64,000 nt of DNA from Ochotona curzoniae (Eukaryota; Chordata; Mammalia; Lagomorpha; Ochotonidae), in assembly GCF_017591425.1 (NCBI RefSeq), contig NW_024466004.1, positions 36,396,501 through 36,460,500 of the forward strand, given 5' to 3'. Shown here piece by piece: positions 36,421-47,009 of the stretch. The position numbers and the translations under genes were made by a program. The notes beneath the pieces were generated by a model. That model did no database searches. It worked only from the letters and a program-made list of their open reading frames with translations, and was not told the origin of the DNA. How positions within the stretch are numbered: position 1 is the first letter of the stretch; each line of letters opens with the position of its first letter.

Positions 36421-37675
36421 CTTACATGCCTTTCTCCAAGGCTTTCTCTTGTAAAACTACAAGTGAGGCCGGATGGAGGTGCCTCTGTCCGGCTCTCTGT
36501 CTTGAAAGCAGAAGAATGGGGACCGGCGGCCCAGAAAACCTTCTAAAACCACCCAGCCCGTATAGGCAGAGCAACCTCCGCAGTTGGACCTGCCATTTTG
36601 TTGTGTTATCCTGGCAGGACAGGAGCCTTCTCTGTGCTCATGCACATTGGGAAGAGGGATATAGATGGGGACAGCTGGAAGGACGCTGGGCCCTGCCAGC
36701 CTCCTCCCCAACCAACCCCTCTCACACACACCCAACCTTCCCTTCCCCCTCAACCCGCTACAAGCTGAAGAAAAGTGCCTGGCAGTAACTGACCTTGCCA
36801 GCATGCTGCGGGCCCCTGGTGGACTTGTTTAGCCAACTCATATTTCCTTACAGTCCCATATGAGAAGTGCAGGCTGAGGAGAACGTGGGCAGCTGGCAAG
36901 GCAGGACGGGCCTTGGCCATGTGCCCTGAGCCAGGAGAGACCCCGGCCAGTGGCTGTGGGCAGCAGGCCATTGGCTGCCCAGAGTTCAGCAACAGAAACT
37001 TTGAACCCCAGGCCTGGGTAGTAGAGAACCCCCTACCCCACTACCTGCCCCATAGGTAGAAAAACCAGAAGTTGGAATTGGGACACCTGTCAACTTATTT
37101 AATTGTGTTTTAATTCTTAAGGGACCTGAGGACTCTGAGTAGACGAATGTGGACATCAGCCTGAAGAGTACATAGCAGAGTGTGTGTGAATTTTTGTAAA
37201 GAATATTCACAAATGTACTAGAGCTTCAGAAAGGTATGTGGAAAAGATATTTAAGAGATGAGAGGTGAGGAATTCTGTTGTTGCTAATTATTAGTAAGTG
37301 TTTATTTTGCTGAAATTCAAATCACCGTAACAGATGCAAAAAAAAAATCGCTTTTAATTATATTTAAATTTTAAAACAAGTACAAATATTTGGAAGAATC
37401 TGTATTCTCCACAACATGTGCAGCCTTTTTCAATAGTCATATTAGTTATTCTGTTATAACCCCAATTCATTTAAAGTTGGCTATTTTTCTGAATATCATA
37501 TTACTGATATGACCATTAAAATTTATTATATGAGACTAAGAAATACTATAATTCCTTAATTTGAAGAACTCTATTGATAAAGACATCTAAATATCCCTAA
37601 AATATATAGAAACATACTCTATTAAGTTAACTTTGCAATACAAAAGAAAAACATCTGTAATGTCATTAGTCACAC
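36421..37675. other. Unassigned sequence downstream of the CpG-rich segment
   Basis: GC-rich to about 37,050, then AT-rich. Frames of 115-120 aa on both strands at 36,426-36,804 overlap and resemble no known protein. Confidence 0.35.
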
Positions 37676-37690
37676 AAAACTTAATTTTTA

Positions 37691-38012
37691 AAAGGATTTA
37701 TTTATTTTTATTGGAAAGTCAGATATACAGAGAGAAAGAGAGAGAGAAAGATCTTCCATCCACTGGTTTACTTCCCAGGTGTCTGCAATGGCCAGAACTG
37801 AGACGATCTGAAGCCAGGAGCTAGAAGCTTATTTCAGTTCTCTCATGTGGGTACTGGGTTCCAAGGCTTTGGGCCATCTTCTACTGCTTTCCCAGGCCAC
37901 AAGCAGGGAGCTGGATGGAAAGTGAAGCAGCAGGAATACTAACCGGCTCCCATATGGGATCTCAACATATGTAAGGCAAGGATTCAGCCACTAGGCTAAC
38001 ATTCTGGGCCCT
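37691..38012 (-). mobile_element. CSINE, antisense, with target-site duplication
   Basis: Complete reverse-orientation CSINE ending in 'attctgggcc'. Flanks 'aaaacttaattttta' (37676-37690) and 'aaaatcttaattttta' (38013-38028) are a near-perfect duplication. Confidence 0.9.
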
Positions 38013-38046
38013 AAAATCTTAATTTTTATTAAGATGCTGAATATGG

Positions 38047-38335
38047 AGGGCCACTGTAGTGGCATAACAAGCTAATTCTGCACCCACCTGTACATGCGCT
38101 GGCTGCTCCACTCCTGATCCAACTTTCTGCCTAAGGACTGAGAAAGAAATGGAGGATGGCTTAAGTCAGTGGGACAGGCACCCATGTGGGAGACCTTGAA
38201 GAAGCTCCTGGCTCTTCAGCTCAGCCCTGGCTGTTTCAGCCATTTGGGGAGTGAACCAGCAAATTGGAGACCTTCTCTATCACTCCTCCCTTTGTAAAAC
38301 CTGCCTTTCAAATAAAAATAAAATAAATTTTGGGA
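38047..38335 (+). repeat. CSINE, older type
   Basis: Head 'gggccactgtagtggcataa', 'ggctgctccactcctgatcc', CT region and AATAAAAATAAAATAAA tail. Diverged. Confidence 0.85.
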
Positions 38336-38344
38336 AAAAAGAGG

Positions 38345-38580
38345 TTGCAAGTCTCATTTGCTTGTTCACTTCACAAATAGACACAGCAGAAGAAGCTGGG
38401 CCTGAGAACTCAATTCGGGTTTCCCATGTAGGTGACAGGGACTCAACTACTTGAGTCATCACTGCTACATCCCAAGGTATCCAGCAGCAAACAGCTGGAG
38501 TCAAGAACTGGAGTGGGGAACCAAACCCAGGTACTGCGGTATCAGACACCACCAACACAACTGCTAGTCTGAATGTCTGT
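38345..38580 (-). repeat. Old CSINE-like relic, antisense
   Basis: Words 'cagctggagtcaagaactgg', 'accaaacccaggtactgcgg' and 'acaactgctagtctgaatgt' match the antisense head half of an old tRNA-type lagomorph SINE. Confidence 0.55.
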
Positions 38581-39961
38581 ACCTATGCCTTAGTTCTTAG
38601 CACTGAGTACCTACCTGAGTCGGTCTGCATTCTAAGACCCTGCCTAGTCCACCTTTTCTATGAGATGAGTGCCACGGCTCTACCTTCTAACTTCCACACA
38701 CTGGTACACTTCCATCACCATATCTGGGGAATCTCACTATAGCTGAGATTTCTCTAGCCAATGCTGACACAGCTTTAATCTTCTATATGGCTATGCAAAC
38801 ATTAGCCAGGGCAGAACCCATAACCCCCAGTGCTGCTCCACATGACAGATCCTCAAACAATCTTCAGACAGAAGTATTAGGGATAGTAACCAATTTAAAC
38901 ATGGCCAGCCAATCAGAAGACACAAGTTTTTACCTGGGTAGCAAAGTTAGAAACATCAAGCTCATCAAGAAGAAAAAAGCAATGACTCCCTTAAGTACAG
39001 TCCAGGAAAATTAGGGGTGGAGCAAGGCCTGTTCACCATGGTCAGCATAAAATAACTCATGCCGATGGGGGAGTCAGGCAGACAGGCTCCTTGAGGCAAG
39101 TACTCGAGGATCTGAGTAGAGAGTAGCGTGATGGGCTCCTCCAGCTAAATGCCTGGCCTATTTCACTCTGAGTAAACTACCATGACTCACCACAAAAACA
39201 ATTCCCCCAGCACAGCAGTCAGATCCCTCTGAGTCATCGTTGTGTCATCTCAAACCATCTTACGGCCATTTATATGGAAATGACTGATTTTTGTTTTAAA
39301 TGTATTTTGTTATTTTCTTATTTCACATTAATGCATAGGAATTGTGGAAAACCTGGAAAATGCAAATAAGTAAGAAGAAACAATAATTATTCACATATAT
39401 AACAATTGCTAATACAAAATAATTTCTGCATATCTTTATACAATGCGCATATGTAATGTGTGTATTTCTATTCATCTAATCATTTCTAAAGTGAGCTCTG
39501 TTGTACATAATGTCAACAGTTCACTTTTTTTGCATGCACATTGTATATATCCTTAACTGAGCCACTTTCAAGTATGTAGCTCTTTTGTTCTAATGGAATG
39601 ATCTGACAGATATTTAATTTTGTACATTGTCACTTTGAATCCCCCAGTTTTTTAAGTATGCTTTGAGCAGATTCATACTAAGTCCAATTACTTTACAAAG
39701 AATATTAACTGAGTAACTGTCAAAGCAGGCCAAGAAAGCAAATGAAAAATGACTAAGACTTGAAAGAAAATACTTAATATGTTTTGAAGTTTGTTTGTTT
39801 GATTTTAAAATAAAAACAAACTGTTCCAATCCCCAAACTGTCTTAGAGCTCTTGCAGCATATATTGCTAATGAATTTAAATCATTACAAATTGCTACTGT
39901 GGTTGCACTCCTGATGGAACAACATGCAGCATGTGTCCAGAAGGCAACACTCTGGAAAATG
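38581..39961. other. Unassigned sequence, 1.4 kb
   Basis: A moderately GC-rich part (38,600-39,240) followed by AT-rich DNA. An LTR was considered for the first part, but no ends or duplications could be defined. Confidence 0.35.
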
Positions 39962-39970
39962 GCAAGTTCA

Positions 39971-40179
39971 GGGCCCTGCACGGCAGCGTGGCGGTTAAAG
40001 TCCTCGCCTCCTACATGGGCATCTGTTGGTGTCCCAGTGGCCCCACTTCCCAACTAGCTCCCTCTTTGTGGTCTGGGAAAGATCTGGATGGAAGATCTTC
40101 CTCTCTGTCTCTCTTCCTCTCTGTATACCTGAATTTCCAATAAAAACAAATAAATCTTTTTTTTTTTTTTTTAAAAAAA
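39971..40179 (+). mobile_element. CSINE with large internal deletion and T16A7 tail
   Basis: The head and the 3' end are normal but roughly 130 bases of the centre are missing (the sequence jumps from 'gtctgggaaagatctgg' straight into the 'aagatcttcctctctgtctc' part). The tail is 16 Ts (40157-40172) then 7 As. Duplications 'gcaagttca' (39962-39970) and 'gcaagtcca' (40180-40188) show it is one insertion. Confidence 0.88.
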
Positions 40180-40188
40180 GCAAGTCCA

Positions 40189-40984
40189 AACAATGCCAGC
40201 CATCTGAATGCTCTGAATGACTGCAGTTCTAAATGCTATGGCTCTCTGGGGGCGTGGGCTGTACATAGTATGGGCTGCTCCATCCGGAGAATGCAACACT
40301 TCTTTACAGATATCCCAACACAGAAGATTTCCCAAGCTGCCTTATGCCCTAACCTACAGACATTTGTCCTGGCTGTGGGACTTCCCACCTTACAGTGTGG
40401 AATTCCTGTTTTTTTTCCCAGCAGACCACAAAGTTTAGGCAGGTGTCCAGAGTGTCTTAGTCAATGCAATCAACAGCGTCTTAAACTTGGCCAGAATGTT
40501 CAGATATCTGTCTAAATTATCATCTATGAGATATCCTTTTAATTATCAAACAATAAATGTTTTCCTTATATACTATAATCTTGGTTTCAGTACTTTTAGA
40601 CTCTTTCAGGTAATTCTCCATATTCAACTTTTATGATATATCGCTTTGTTGCCTTTATAAAATGTATACTGGGCTACTTATTTTTATAATATATAGGCAG
40701 ATTCTAGGTTCCCTGTAATAAAATTAGTCTTTAAAAATAAAGCCAATGATTAAATGATTTGTCATTAATTCTAGACTTATGGATCTAGAGTTCGACGATT
40801 CATAGATAAAGTTTTAAATAAGAATTAGTATAAAACTTGTGGGAAAGTGGATGGCTTCTGCGTTGCCATTGTTTTCTCCTCCATGGTTTATGCCTTTGAT
40901 ATTTCGCTGCATGAGATCTATTTAGCTGTTGAATCCATATAACTGGAGAAGCATTTTAATTAAACCATTAAAGTTGTGTCTAAT
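40189..40984. other. Unassigned sequence
   Basis: Nothing recognised; short frames at 40,217-40,515 are in overlapping frames and not supported. Confidence 0.4.
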
Positions 40985-41105
40985 ATTGGGCACAATAAAA
41001 AGCTTGTGGAAAATGGAATTAAGAGATGTTTGTTTTGCTGCAAACATTTTTAAATCCATGGTTTTTAATTTCATATTTTCGTGAACTTTTTGAAGTATCC
41101 TTGCA
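40985..41105. repeat. MITE-like DNA-transposon relic with inverted ends
   Basis: Left end 'cacaataaaaagcttgtgga' (about 40,990) and right end 'tcgtgaactttttgaagtat' (about 41,080) are imperfect inverted repeats around an AT-rich centre with 'ttttgctgcaaacatttt'. This layout is known for small mariner-type non-autonomous elements; exact family not assigned. A weaker relative lies at 5285-5405. Confidence 0.45.
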
Positions 41106-41489
41106 CTTCTTGGAGTTTGTAGTGAGGCAGTCATTCCTCCCAATTTATTCTTATCTCCCTTGGCCTGAGGAATGGGCTCCAGCCATATGATTTTGCCTTC
41201 TAAGAAGGATGTCTATGATTTGATAGAGAATTGTGTGTTGTAAAGACTTTGGTGGGATTTGTTGGAGCAGGTCCCTTTCTACCTTTAAAAGCTCCAGCAT
41301 TTCTTTTCCTTTTCATATTCTGGTATGCTCTCCAGTATCAATTCTTAAAACGTAATATTATTATTAGTAGTAACTATCATCATTTTGGCTAACATTGAGA
41401 ACCATACCAAGTATATAGAACCCATGGGATGACATCTTGTTCTAGGGCCATTATTACCTCTGCTCCTTCTTTTAAAAAAATTATTTTCA
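41106..41489. other. Unassigned stretch
   Basis: No gene or repeat recognised. Confidence 0.4.
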
Positions 41490-41760
41490 GGTCTGGCACA
41501 GAAACCTAGTGGCTAAAGTCCTCGCCTTGTATCCACAGGATCCCATATGGGTGCTGGTTTGTGTCTCAGCTGCTCCAACTTCCCTTCAGCTTCCTGCTTG
41601 AGACCTGGGATGGCAGTCAAGGACAGCCCAAAGCCTTGGGACCCTGCGCCTATGTGAGAGACCTAGAAGTAGCTCCTGGCTTCTGGCTTTGGATCGGCTC
41701 AGCTCAGGCTGTTGCAGCCACTTGAGGAGTGAATCAGCCAATGGGAGATCTTAAAAATAA
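41490..41760 (+). repeat. CSINE lacking its CT-rich 3' region
   Basis: Clear head and body, but after 'caatgggagatct' the sequence jumps to 'taaaaataatt', so the CT-rich part is deleted. Confidence 0.85.
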
Positions 41761-41774
41761 TTAAAATTAATTAA

Positions 41775-42095
41775 TTAATTTCTTTATTTGAAAGAAAGAG
41801 TATGAGAGAGAGAGAAAGAGAGCTAGAGCTAGGGAGATTTTCTATTTACTAGCTCACTCCTCAGATTGTCACAATGTTGGGGCTGGAATAGGTCAAAGCC
41901 AGAAGCCTGTAGAGTTTTCTGAGTTTCCCATGTGGATGCAAGGTTTCAAAGACTGGGCTATCTTTTGCTGCTTCCCCAGGCACATTAGGCATGAACCGGA
42001 TCATAAGTAGAGCAGTTCAGACTTGAACTGCACCCTCCTGGGATGCCAGCATTGGAAACAGCAGCTTAACTCATTATGCCACAATGTTACTGCTA
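41775..42095 (-). repeat. Old CSINE, antisense
   Basis: Reverse-orientation CSINE with GA-rich run (41,799-41,825) and 'tatgccacaatgttactgct' at the head end. It forms an inverted pair with the copy just upstream. Confidence 0.8.
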
Positions 42096-42132
42096 CTTGT
42101 AAGCTCTGCTCATTGCTCAGAATTCCTGATAT

Positions 42133-42345
42133 GGGCCCAGTGAGGTAACCTAGTGGCTAAAGTCGTCACCTTGCATGGGTTGTGTCCCAGCTGCTCCAAC
42201 TCCCATCCAGCTTACAGATCAGTTCAGCTCTGGCTGTTGCAGCCACTTGAAGAGTGAACTAGCGGACAGAGAGAAGATCTTTGTATCTCTTTCTCTCTGT
42301 GAATCTGCCTTTCTGATAAAAATAAATAAATCTTTTAAAAAAGTT
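42133..42345 (+). repeat. CSINE with internal deletion
   Basis: Head 'gggcccagtgaggtaaccta' then a jump from 'tcccatccagctta' to 'cagatcagttcagctc', skipping the middle third; the 3' end and AATAAATAAA tail are normal. Confidence 0.85.
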
Positions 42346-43296
42346 AATGTTATGTCTGCTCAGCTTGGCTTCATGCTACCCTTAGTGTTCTACAATGTCT
42401 CTGGGAGTATTTATCCTCTCATCTAAGACAACCTGTACCCAGAAATCAAGCTGCAGTGCTGCGTTCCTTCTGCTGACTTTAACCTCCTGCGACTTTAGTT
42501 TCAACTACCTAAGATGTCTGGTGTTGATTTTTCTATCCCTATCCTAAAATGTATAATTTTCCTCTCTCAGTATTCTATCTGAACATTGAATTTTTGTCTG
42601 TTAAACCCTTTGTGTAAAAATCTATAATAGGCCACATTGAAGCAAGAGCCATACTTATTTATTATGTTACAGATATGCTAAAGTGACTTTTATCTTTGAA
42701 GAATATTTCAGTATTTCCAAAGCTAAGTCACATGGTACAGCATCAATGAAAATTCATAAAATATAAATAGTGTAGTGCCATTCTCAGTAAGCTTCCCGGC
42801 CAATATTTTTCAAGGTATGTGTTTGTGTAAAGATCCAGAAATTGTTCCTTGATTAATTATTCCACCAGGAGGTTTTCAATTATCTTTTTGATTCATATGG
42901 TGCACTCTAGTGGGATCTGCTTGAATTACAAATAGTCCTGTTCCCAGATTCTTCCCATAATTTTTGGGATGGTGGGGCATAACGTGGAGAGACAGACATT
43001 AACTAAAAATGTACAGTGGCATAATGCTAATGAACAAAAGAAACAAAGATCTAGAAAGGAGGTGGAGATAATCCAATTCCTACCATTATCTGTAATTAAT
43101 GCTTCACTAAGTCAACAGAAGAATAATGATCTATTTTTAAAATTCTCTAATTTAGTAGGTTCCCCTGAGAAATGCTCACATACTTGTATCAAACTGCCTC
43201 TTCAGACCCTATTCTCCTCTCCAGAGTACAACGTTAGAGAAAACACTATTTAAATATAAAATGATTAGTAATACTGGATACAAAATATCTACTACA
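42346..43296. other. Unassigned sequence
   Basis: About 0.95 kb, AT-rich, nothing recognised. Confidence 0.4.
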
Positions 43297-43612
43297 GTTG
43301 TCAGTGCTATAGTATAGTACCTTAAGCTTCGACCTGCAATGCAGACATCCCATGTGGGAGCCATCTTGAGTCCCCCCAGATGCTCCACTTCTGATTCAGA
43401 TCCTTGCTAATTTTCCTGGAAGGCAGAAAATGGCCCAAGTACCTGGGCATCCTGCACTCACATGGGAAACTCAGAAGAAGCTCCAAGTTCCTGGCTTCGG
43501 ATTGGCAGAGCTTCAGCTATTGTGGCCATTTGGGGAAAGATTCCACAGATGAAAGATCTCTTTTTCTCTCCGTGAATCTATAATTCAAACAAGAATTAAT
43601 AAATCTTTTTAA
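43297..43612 (+). repeat. Old CSINE
   Basis: Diverged but in order: 'cgacctgcaatgcagacatc', 'gatgctccacttctgattca', 'aactcagaagaagctccaag', 'ttaataaatctttttaaaaa'. Confidence 0.8.
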
Positions 43613-45529
43613 AAAATGGCATGCTATAAAATAATTCCATCTCATATACATATTTCCATTATTTCCCTTGGTGGCTCTTGTGTTATGAAAATTATAAAGC
43701 AGATGTAGTATGATAATAATTTCACTGGTTATTTCTTCCTTTATAAAACAGTAATTCATGTCTCACAGCTATTGGGCTATATAGAAATGCTGAATGTACT
43801 GGCTAGTGGTTATTTTAAGACTTAATCTTATTCTTTTTTTTTGTTTGTTTGTTTTATTTCTGTCCCTAACTTCACAGCGGATTATGTGGTTACTGCTTGA
43901 TACCCAACTGCATAATTCATAGGGTCTAAATAATGCCTGATAATATATAATTGAAATCTAAATAATGTTCCATTGAAAAACAAAGTCACATAAGAAACAA
44001 AGAACCAACACTAATCAAACTGTATTTGGGTTCACACCAAACCAAGTTTACTGCTTTAATGTTGTATAATGTTACTGGTTTTTCATATATTTAGAAAGTA
44101 TATTTATTAAAACTGTTAAAATGTTAAAAATTAAGTCTCCCCAAATTGGCAGGGTAGCTATGCCTAATGCAAAGGAAGTCATTATATTTGTCTTGGTCCA
44201 TTTTCTGCTAAAATAGAATATTGCAGGCTGTGTAAGTGACTGTAATGGACGTCTATGTGACTTGCACTAATGGAGCTGAAAAGCCCTAGATCCAGGGGTG
44301 GCATCCAGGGAGACCCTTCTTGCCTCATCCTGACTTGACAGAAGACAACACCTTGTGACAGAGACTTGAGCTCATCTTTTAACTTTCTTAAACTCATTTT
44401 TTAATATCGGCTCATTCAGGAATGAACACAGCCCAATGGCAATGGCCACAATACTTTCATGAGGGACGAGTCCTAATGATATAATCAAATCATAAATTGA
44501 TATCATTACAATGACAATTAAACTTCATCATGAGCTTTGAAGGGTACACTTAAGCATAGCTATATGGAAAGCCTGCTTACTACAGAAAGTTGGATCCTTT
44601 ACACTATAGTTCTACAGTAAGGCACAAAGCCAAGAGCAATTGAAGAATCTTCCATCTAGCTACCAGATTAAGTTTCTGTGCTTAATCAGTACAAGCAGAT
44701 ACTATATTTAGTTCATTTCTCAGAACAGTACTTCAGTTATTATCTTTCTCTTGCCACAATATTGGTAGAAGTGAATCATTGTGAAAGTTAATAAGCTTTC
44801 AGGAAATGCTTAAACTTGACAAATTTGTTCTAAAAGTAGATACTATATAGATTATCACAGGAAGCATAAAATACTATAAGAGTTCAGTAGCCCAATAATT
44901 CATATGTAGACCATTTCACAAAAGAATTGGTCTCAATCCAATATGAATTACCTTCTACAAATTTTGGATGGGCACAGATTATTCCCCATCATTTAGGTAG
45001 TGTTCAAACTCTATAAATAGAACTGTGGTTAGAAACATCACAACATGGCATCCTCATTGACATTTGGCCTGACTCAAAAAGTAAACTATAATCACAGATT
45101 TTAGCTTGTCTTTTCTATAAACATTAAAGAACCCCATAAGGACAAATACATTCACTTTCATCAACTATTCTATTAGCCAGTGCATAAAGAGGTAAAAGCA
45201 CCATTGGAGAGGTGGAAGCATTTAATATAATGGAAGACCTTGGAGGTGTATTTATAGACTGTATAAAGTCTTATTCTAGAAGAGCATTCATTTGCTTGAA
45301 CTGTTTTCTTCCCGTTACATAAGGACGTGGGAGTCAGCCAATGGACATCTTTCCACAGAGAACTGACAGATGTCTGCAGAGCAAAGGTGGAAACTATCCA
45401 GGAAGTCCAAATTGGCACAGTTCATACCTACTATTGACAGTGCAGTCATTTTAGTGAAAGGTATTCAACTCTATTTCCAGTTTTCACATAGACCTTATGA
45501 ATTCAGAAGCATTTATTGCCAAGTTCATT
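43613..45529. other. Unassigned AT-rich sequence, 1.9 kb
   Basis: No repeat or gene supported. Antisense frames at 44,182 and 45,173 are short and isolated. Confidence 0.4.
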
Positions 45530-45539
45530 GAGATTTCTT

Positions 45540-45873
45540 TTTTTTTTTTTAGATTTATTTTTATAAGAAAAACAGGTAAGATGTAAAGAGAGAAGGAGAG
45601 ACAGTGCGAAAGATATCCTATCTGCTGGTTTAATCCCCAAGGGCCACAATGGTCAGAGCTGAGCTGATCTGAATCTAGGAGCCAAGAGCTTCCTCCATGT
45701 CTCCCAAATGGGTGCAGGGTCCCAAAACTTTGGGCCATTCTCTACTGCTTTCCAAACCGACAAGCAGGGAGCTGGATGGGAAGTAAGCAGCCAGGATACA
45801 AACCGGCACCCATATGGTATCTCAGCATTTGCAAGGTGAGGATTTAATCAAATCAACCATAAAGTCAAGCCCT
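45540..45873 (-). mobile_element. CSINE, antisense
   Basis: T-run tail, GA-rich region, 'cagggagctggatgggaagt' and head 'aagtcaagccctgc'. Flanking 'gagatttctt' (45530-45539) and 'gcgatttctt' (45874-45883) are a likely duplication. Confidence 0.85.
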
Positions 45874-45883
45874 GCGATTTCTT

Positions 45884-46194
45884 AATATTCATTTATATAC
45901 TCACTTCCATAAAAGCAATGTTGCTATAGCTTATTATATTAATAAATAAGCTGCAATATGCTGTATGAAATACCATTTCAATATTATAGGCTTACACTTT
46001 TATTTTTAAGATTAAGTGGGAAACATGTACATTTGCATAGGAATTATCTATCAGTGAAGTTAGCATAAGAAAGAAAAATTATTATTTTCCTGCAAATAAT
46101 CATTATCCTTCAACAATACAATTTATCAGTGTACTGTGTGCTTAAATTTACCCGTTGTGTTCTAGTTACTAGCATACTTCAGCCTGCCACAGCG
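45884..46194. other. Unassigned AT-rich stretch
   Basis: Nothing seen apart from AT-rich runs. Confidence 0.4.
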
Positions 46195-46385
46195 TATTAA
46201 GCAAAGAGCATAGATTTAGAAATCTGAAAGATCTGCTTTCAAGTACAACACCACTAGTTAGTAACTGAATTACCTTGGCAACTGAGCCTTGGCTCTATCA
46301 TTTATACAACAGATATAATCATGTTTACATGAATTGGCAGTTTTGAAGATGAAATCAGGAAGCAATATTTGTCACACTAGTGAGT
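46195..46385 (-). repeat. MIR SINE, antisense
   Basis: Antisense MIR order: 'agatctgctttcaagtacaa', 'gtaactgaattaccttggca', 'actgagccttggctctatca', 'tttgaagatgaaatcaggaa'. Confidence 0.7.
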
Positions 46386-46558
46386 TCAACAGCCTCTATT
46401 TCTCTTTAAATTTCCTTTCCAATCTCAAGACAACAAAATAATGAAACCTGGATGCATCAACAATGTACCTATTTTGAGTGGATAAGTACACTTAGATGAA
46501 GAAAGTATGCCATGACCAATTACAAACATTTGAAGTCTTTTTAAGAAAATGTAGATGA

Positions 46559-46858
46559 ATGGAGCCAGTGCTATCGTGCAGCATGTTATCCTACCAAGTG
46601 AAATACCCGCACCCTACGTGAGCACTGAGTCGCAGCAGCAGCACTTCCCATCCAGGCACCTGCCAGTAAACCCAGGAAAGAAGCCAAAGCTGGCCTGCTG
46701 CTCATGTGGGAGACCTGAGTGGGGCTACAGCTTCAGTTTCACCCTGGCCCTACGCTTGCATTACAGTCACTGGACAGTAAATTATCTCTCTCTGTCTCAC
46801 TGTCTCTCTCACACTGCCTCTACTATTCTGCCTTTCAAATAACATTTTTTTTCTAAAT
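46559..46858 (+). repeat. Old CSINE
   Basis: Recognised from 'gccagtgctatcgtgcagca', 'gtgggagacctgagtggggc', a TCTC-rich 3' part and 'tctgcctttcaaataac'. Diverged. Confidence 0.7.
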
Positions 46859-47009
46859 AACAAAAAAACCTACATGAAATATCATAATTTTGATCTTTTC
46901 ATCAGTGATTTGTAGCAGTACTTTCTCCATACAAAAAAATTATTCTTCCCTACCATAATTAATTGAGACTTGTTTTTTATTGTCTCTACTCTAAGGAAGC
47001 ATTATTTTC

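Noticed and set aside
38581..39260. A possible LTR in moderately GC-rich DNA
   Set aside because: No TG/CA ends, polyadenylation signal position or target duplication could be defined.
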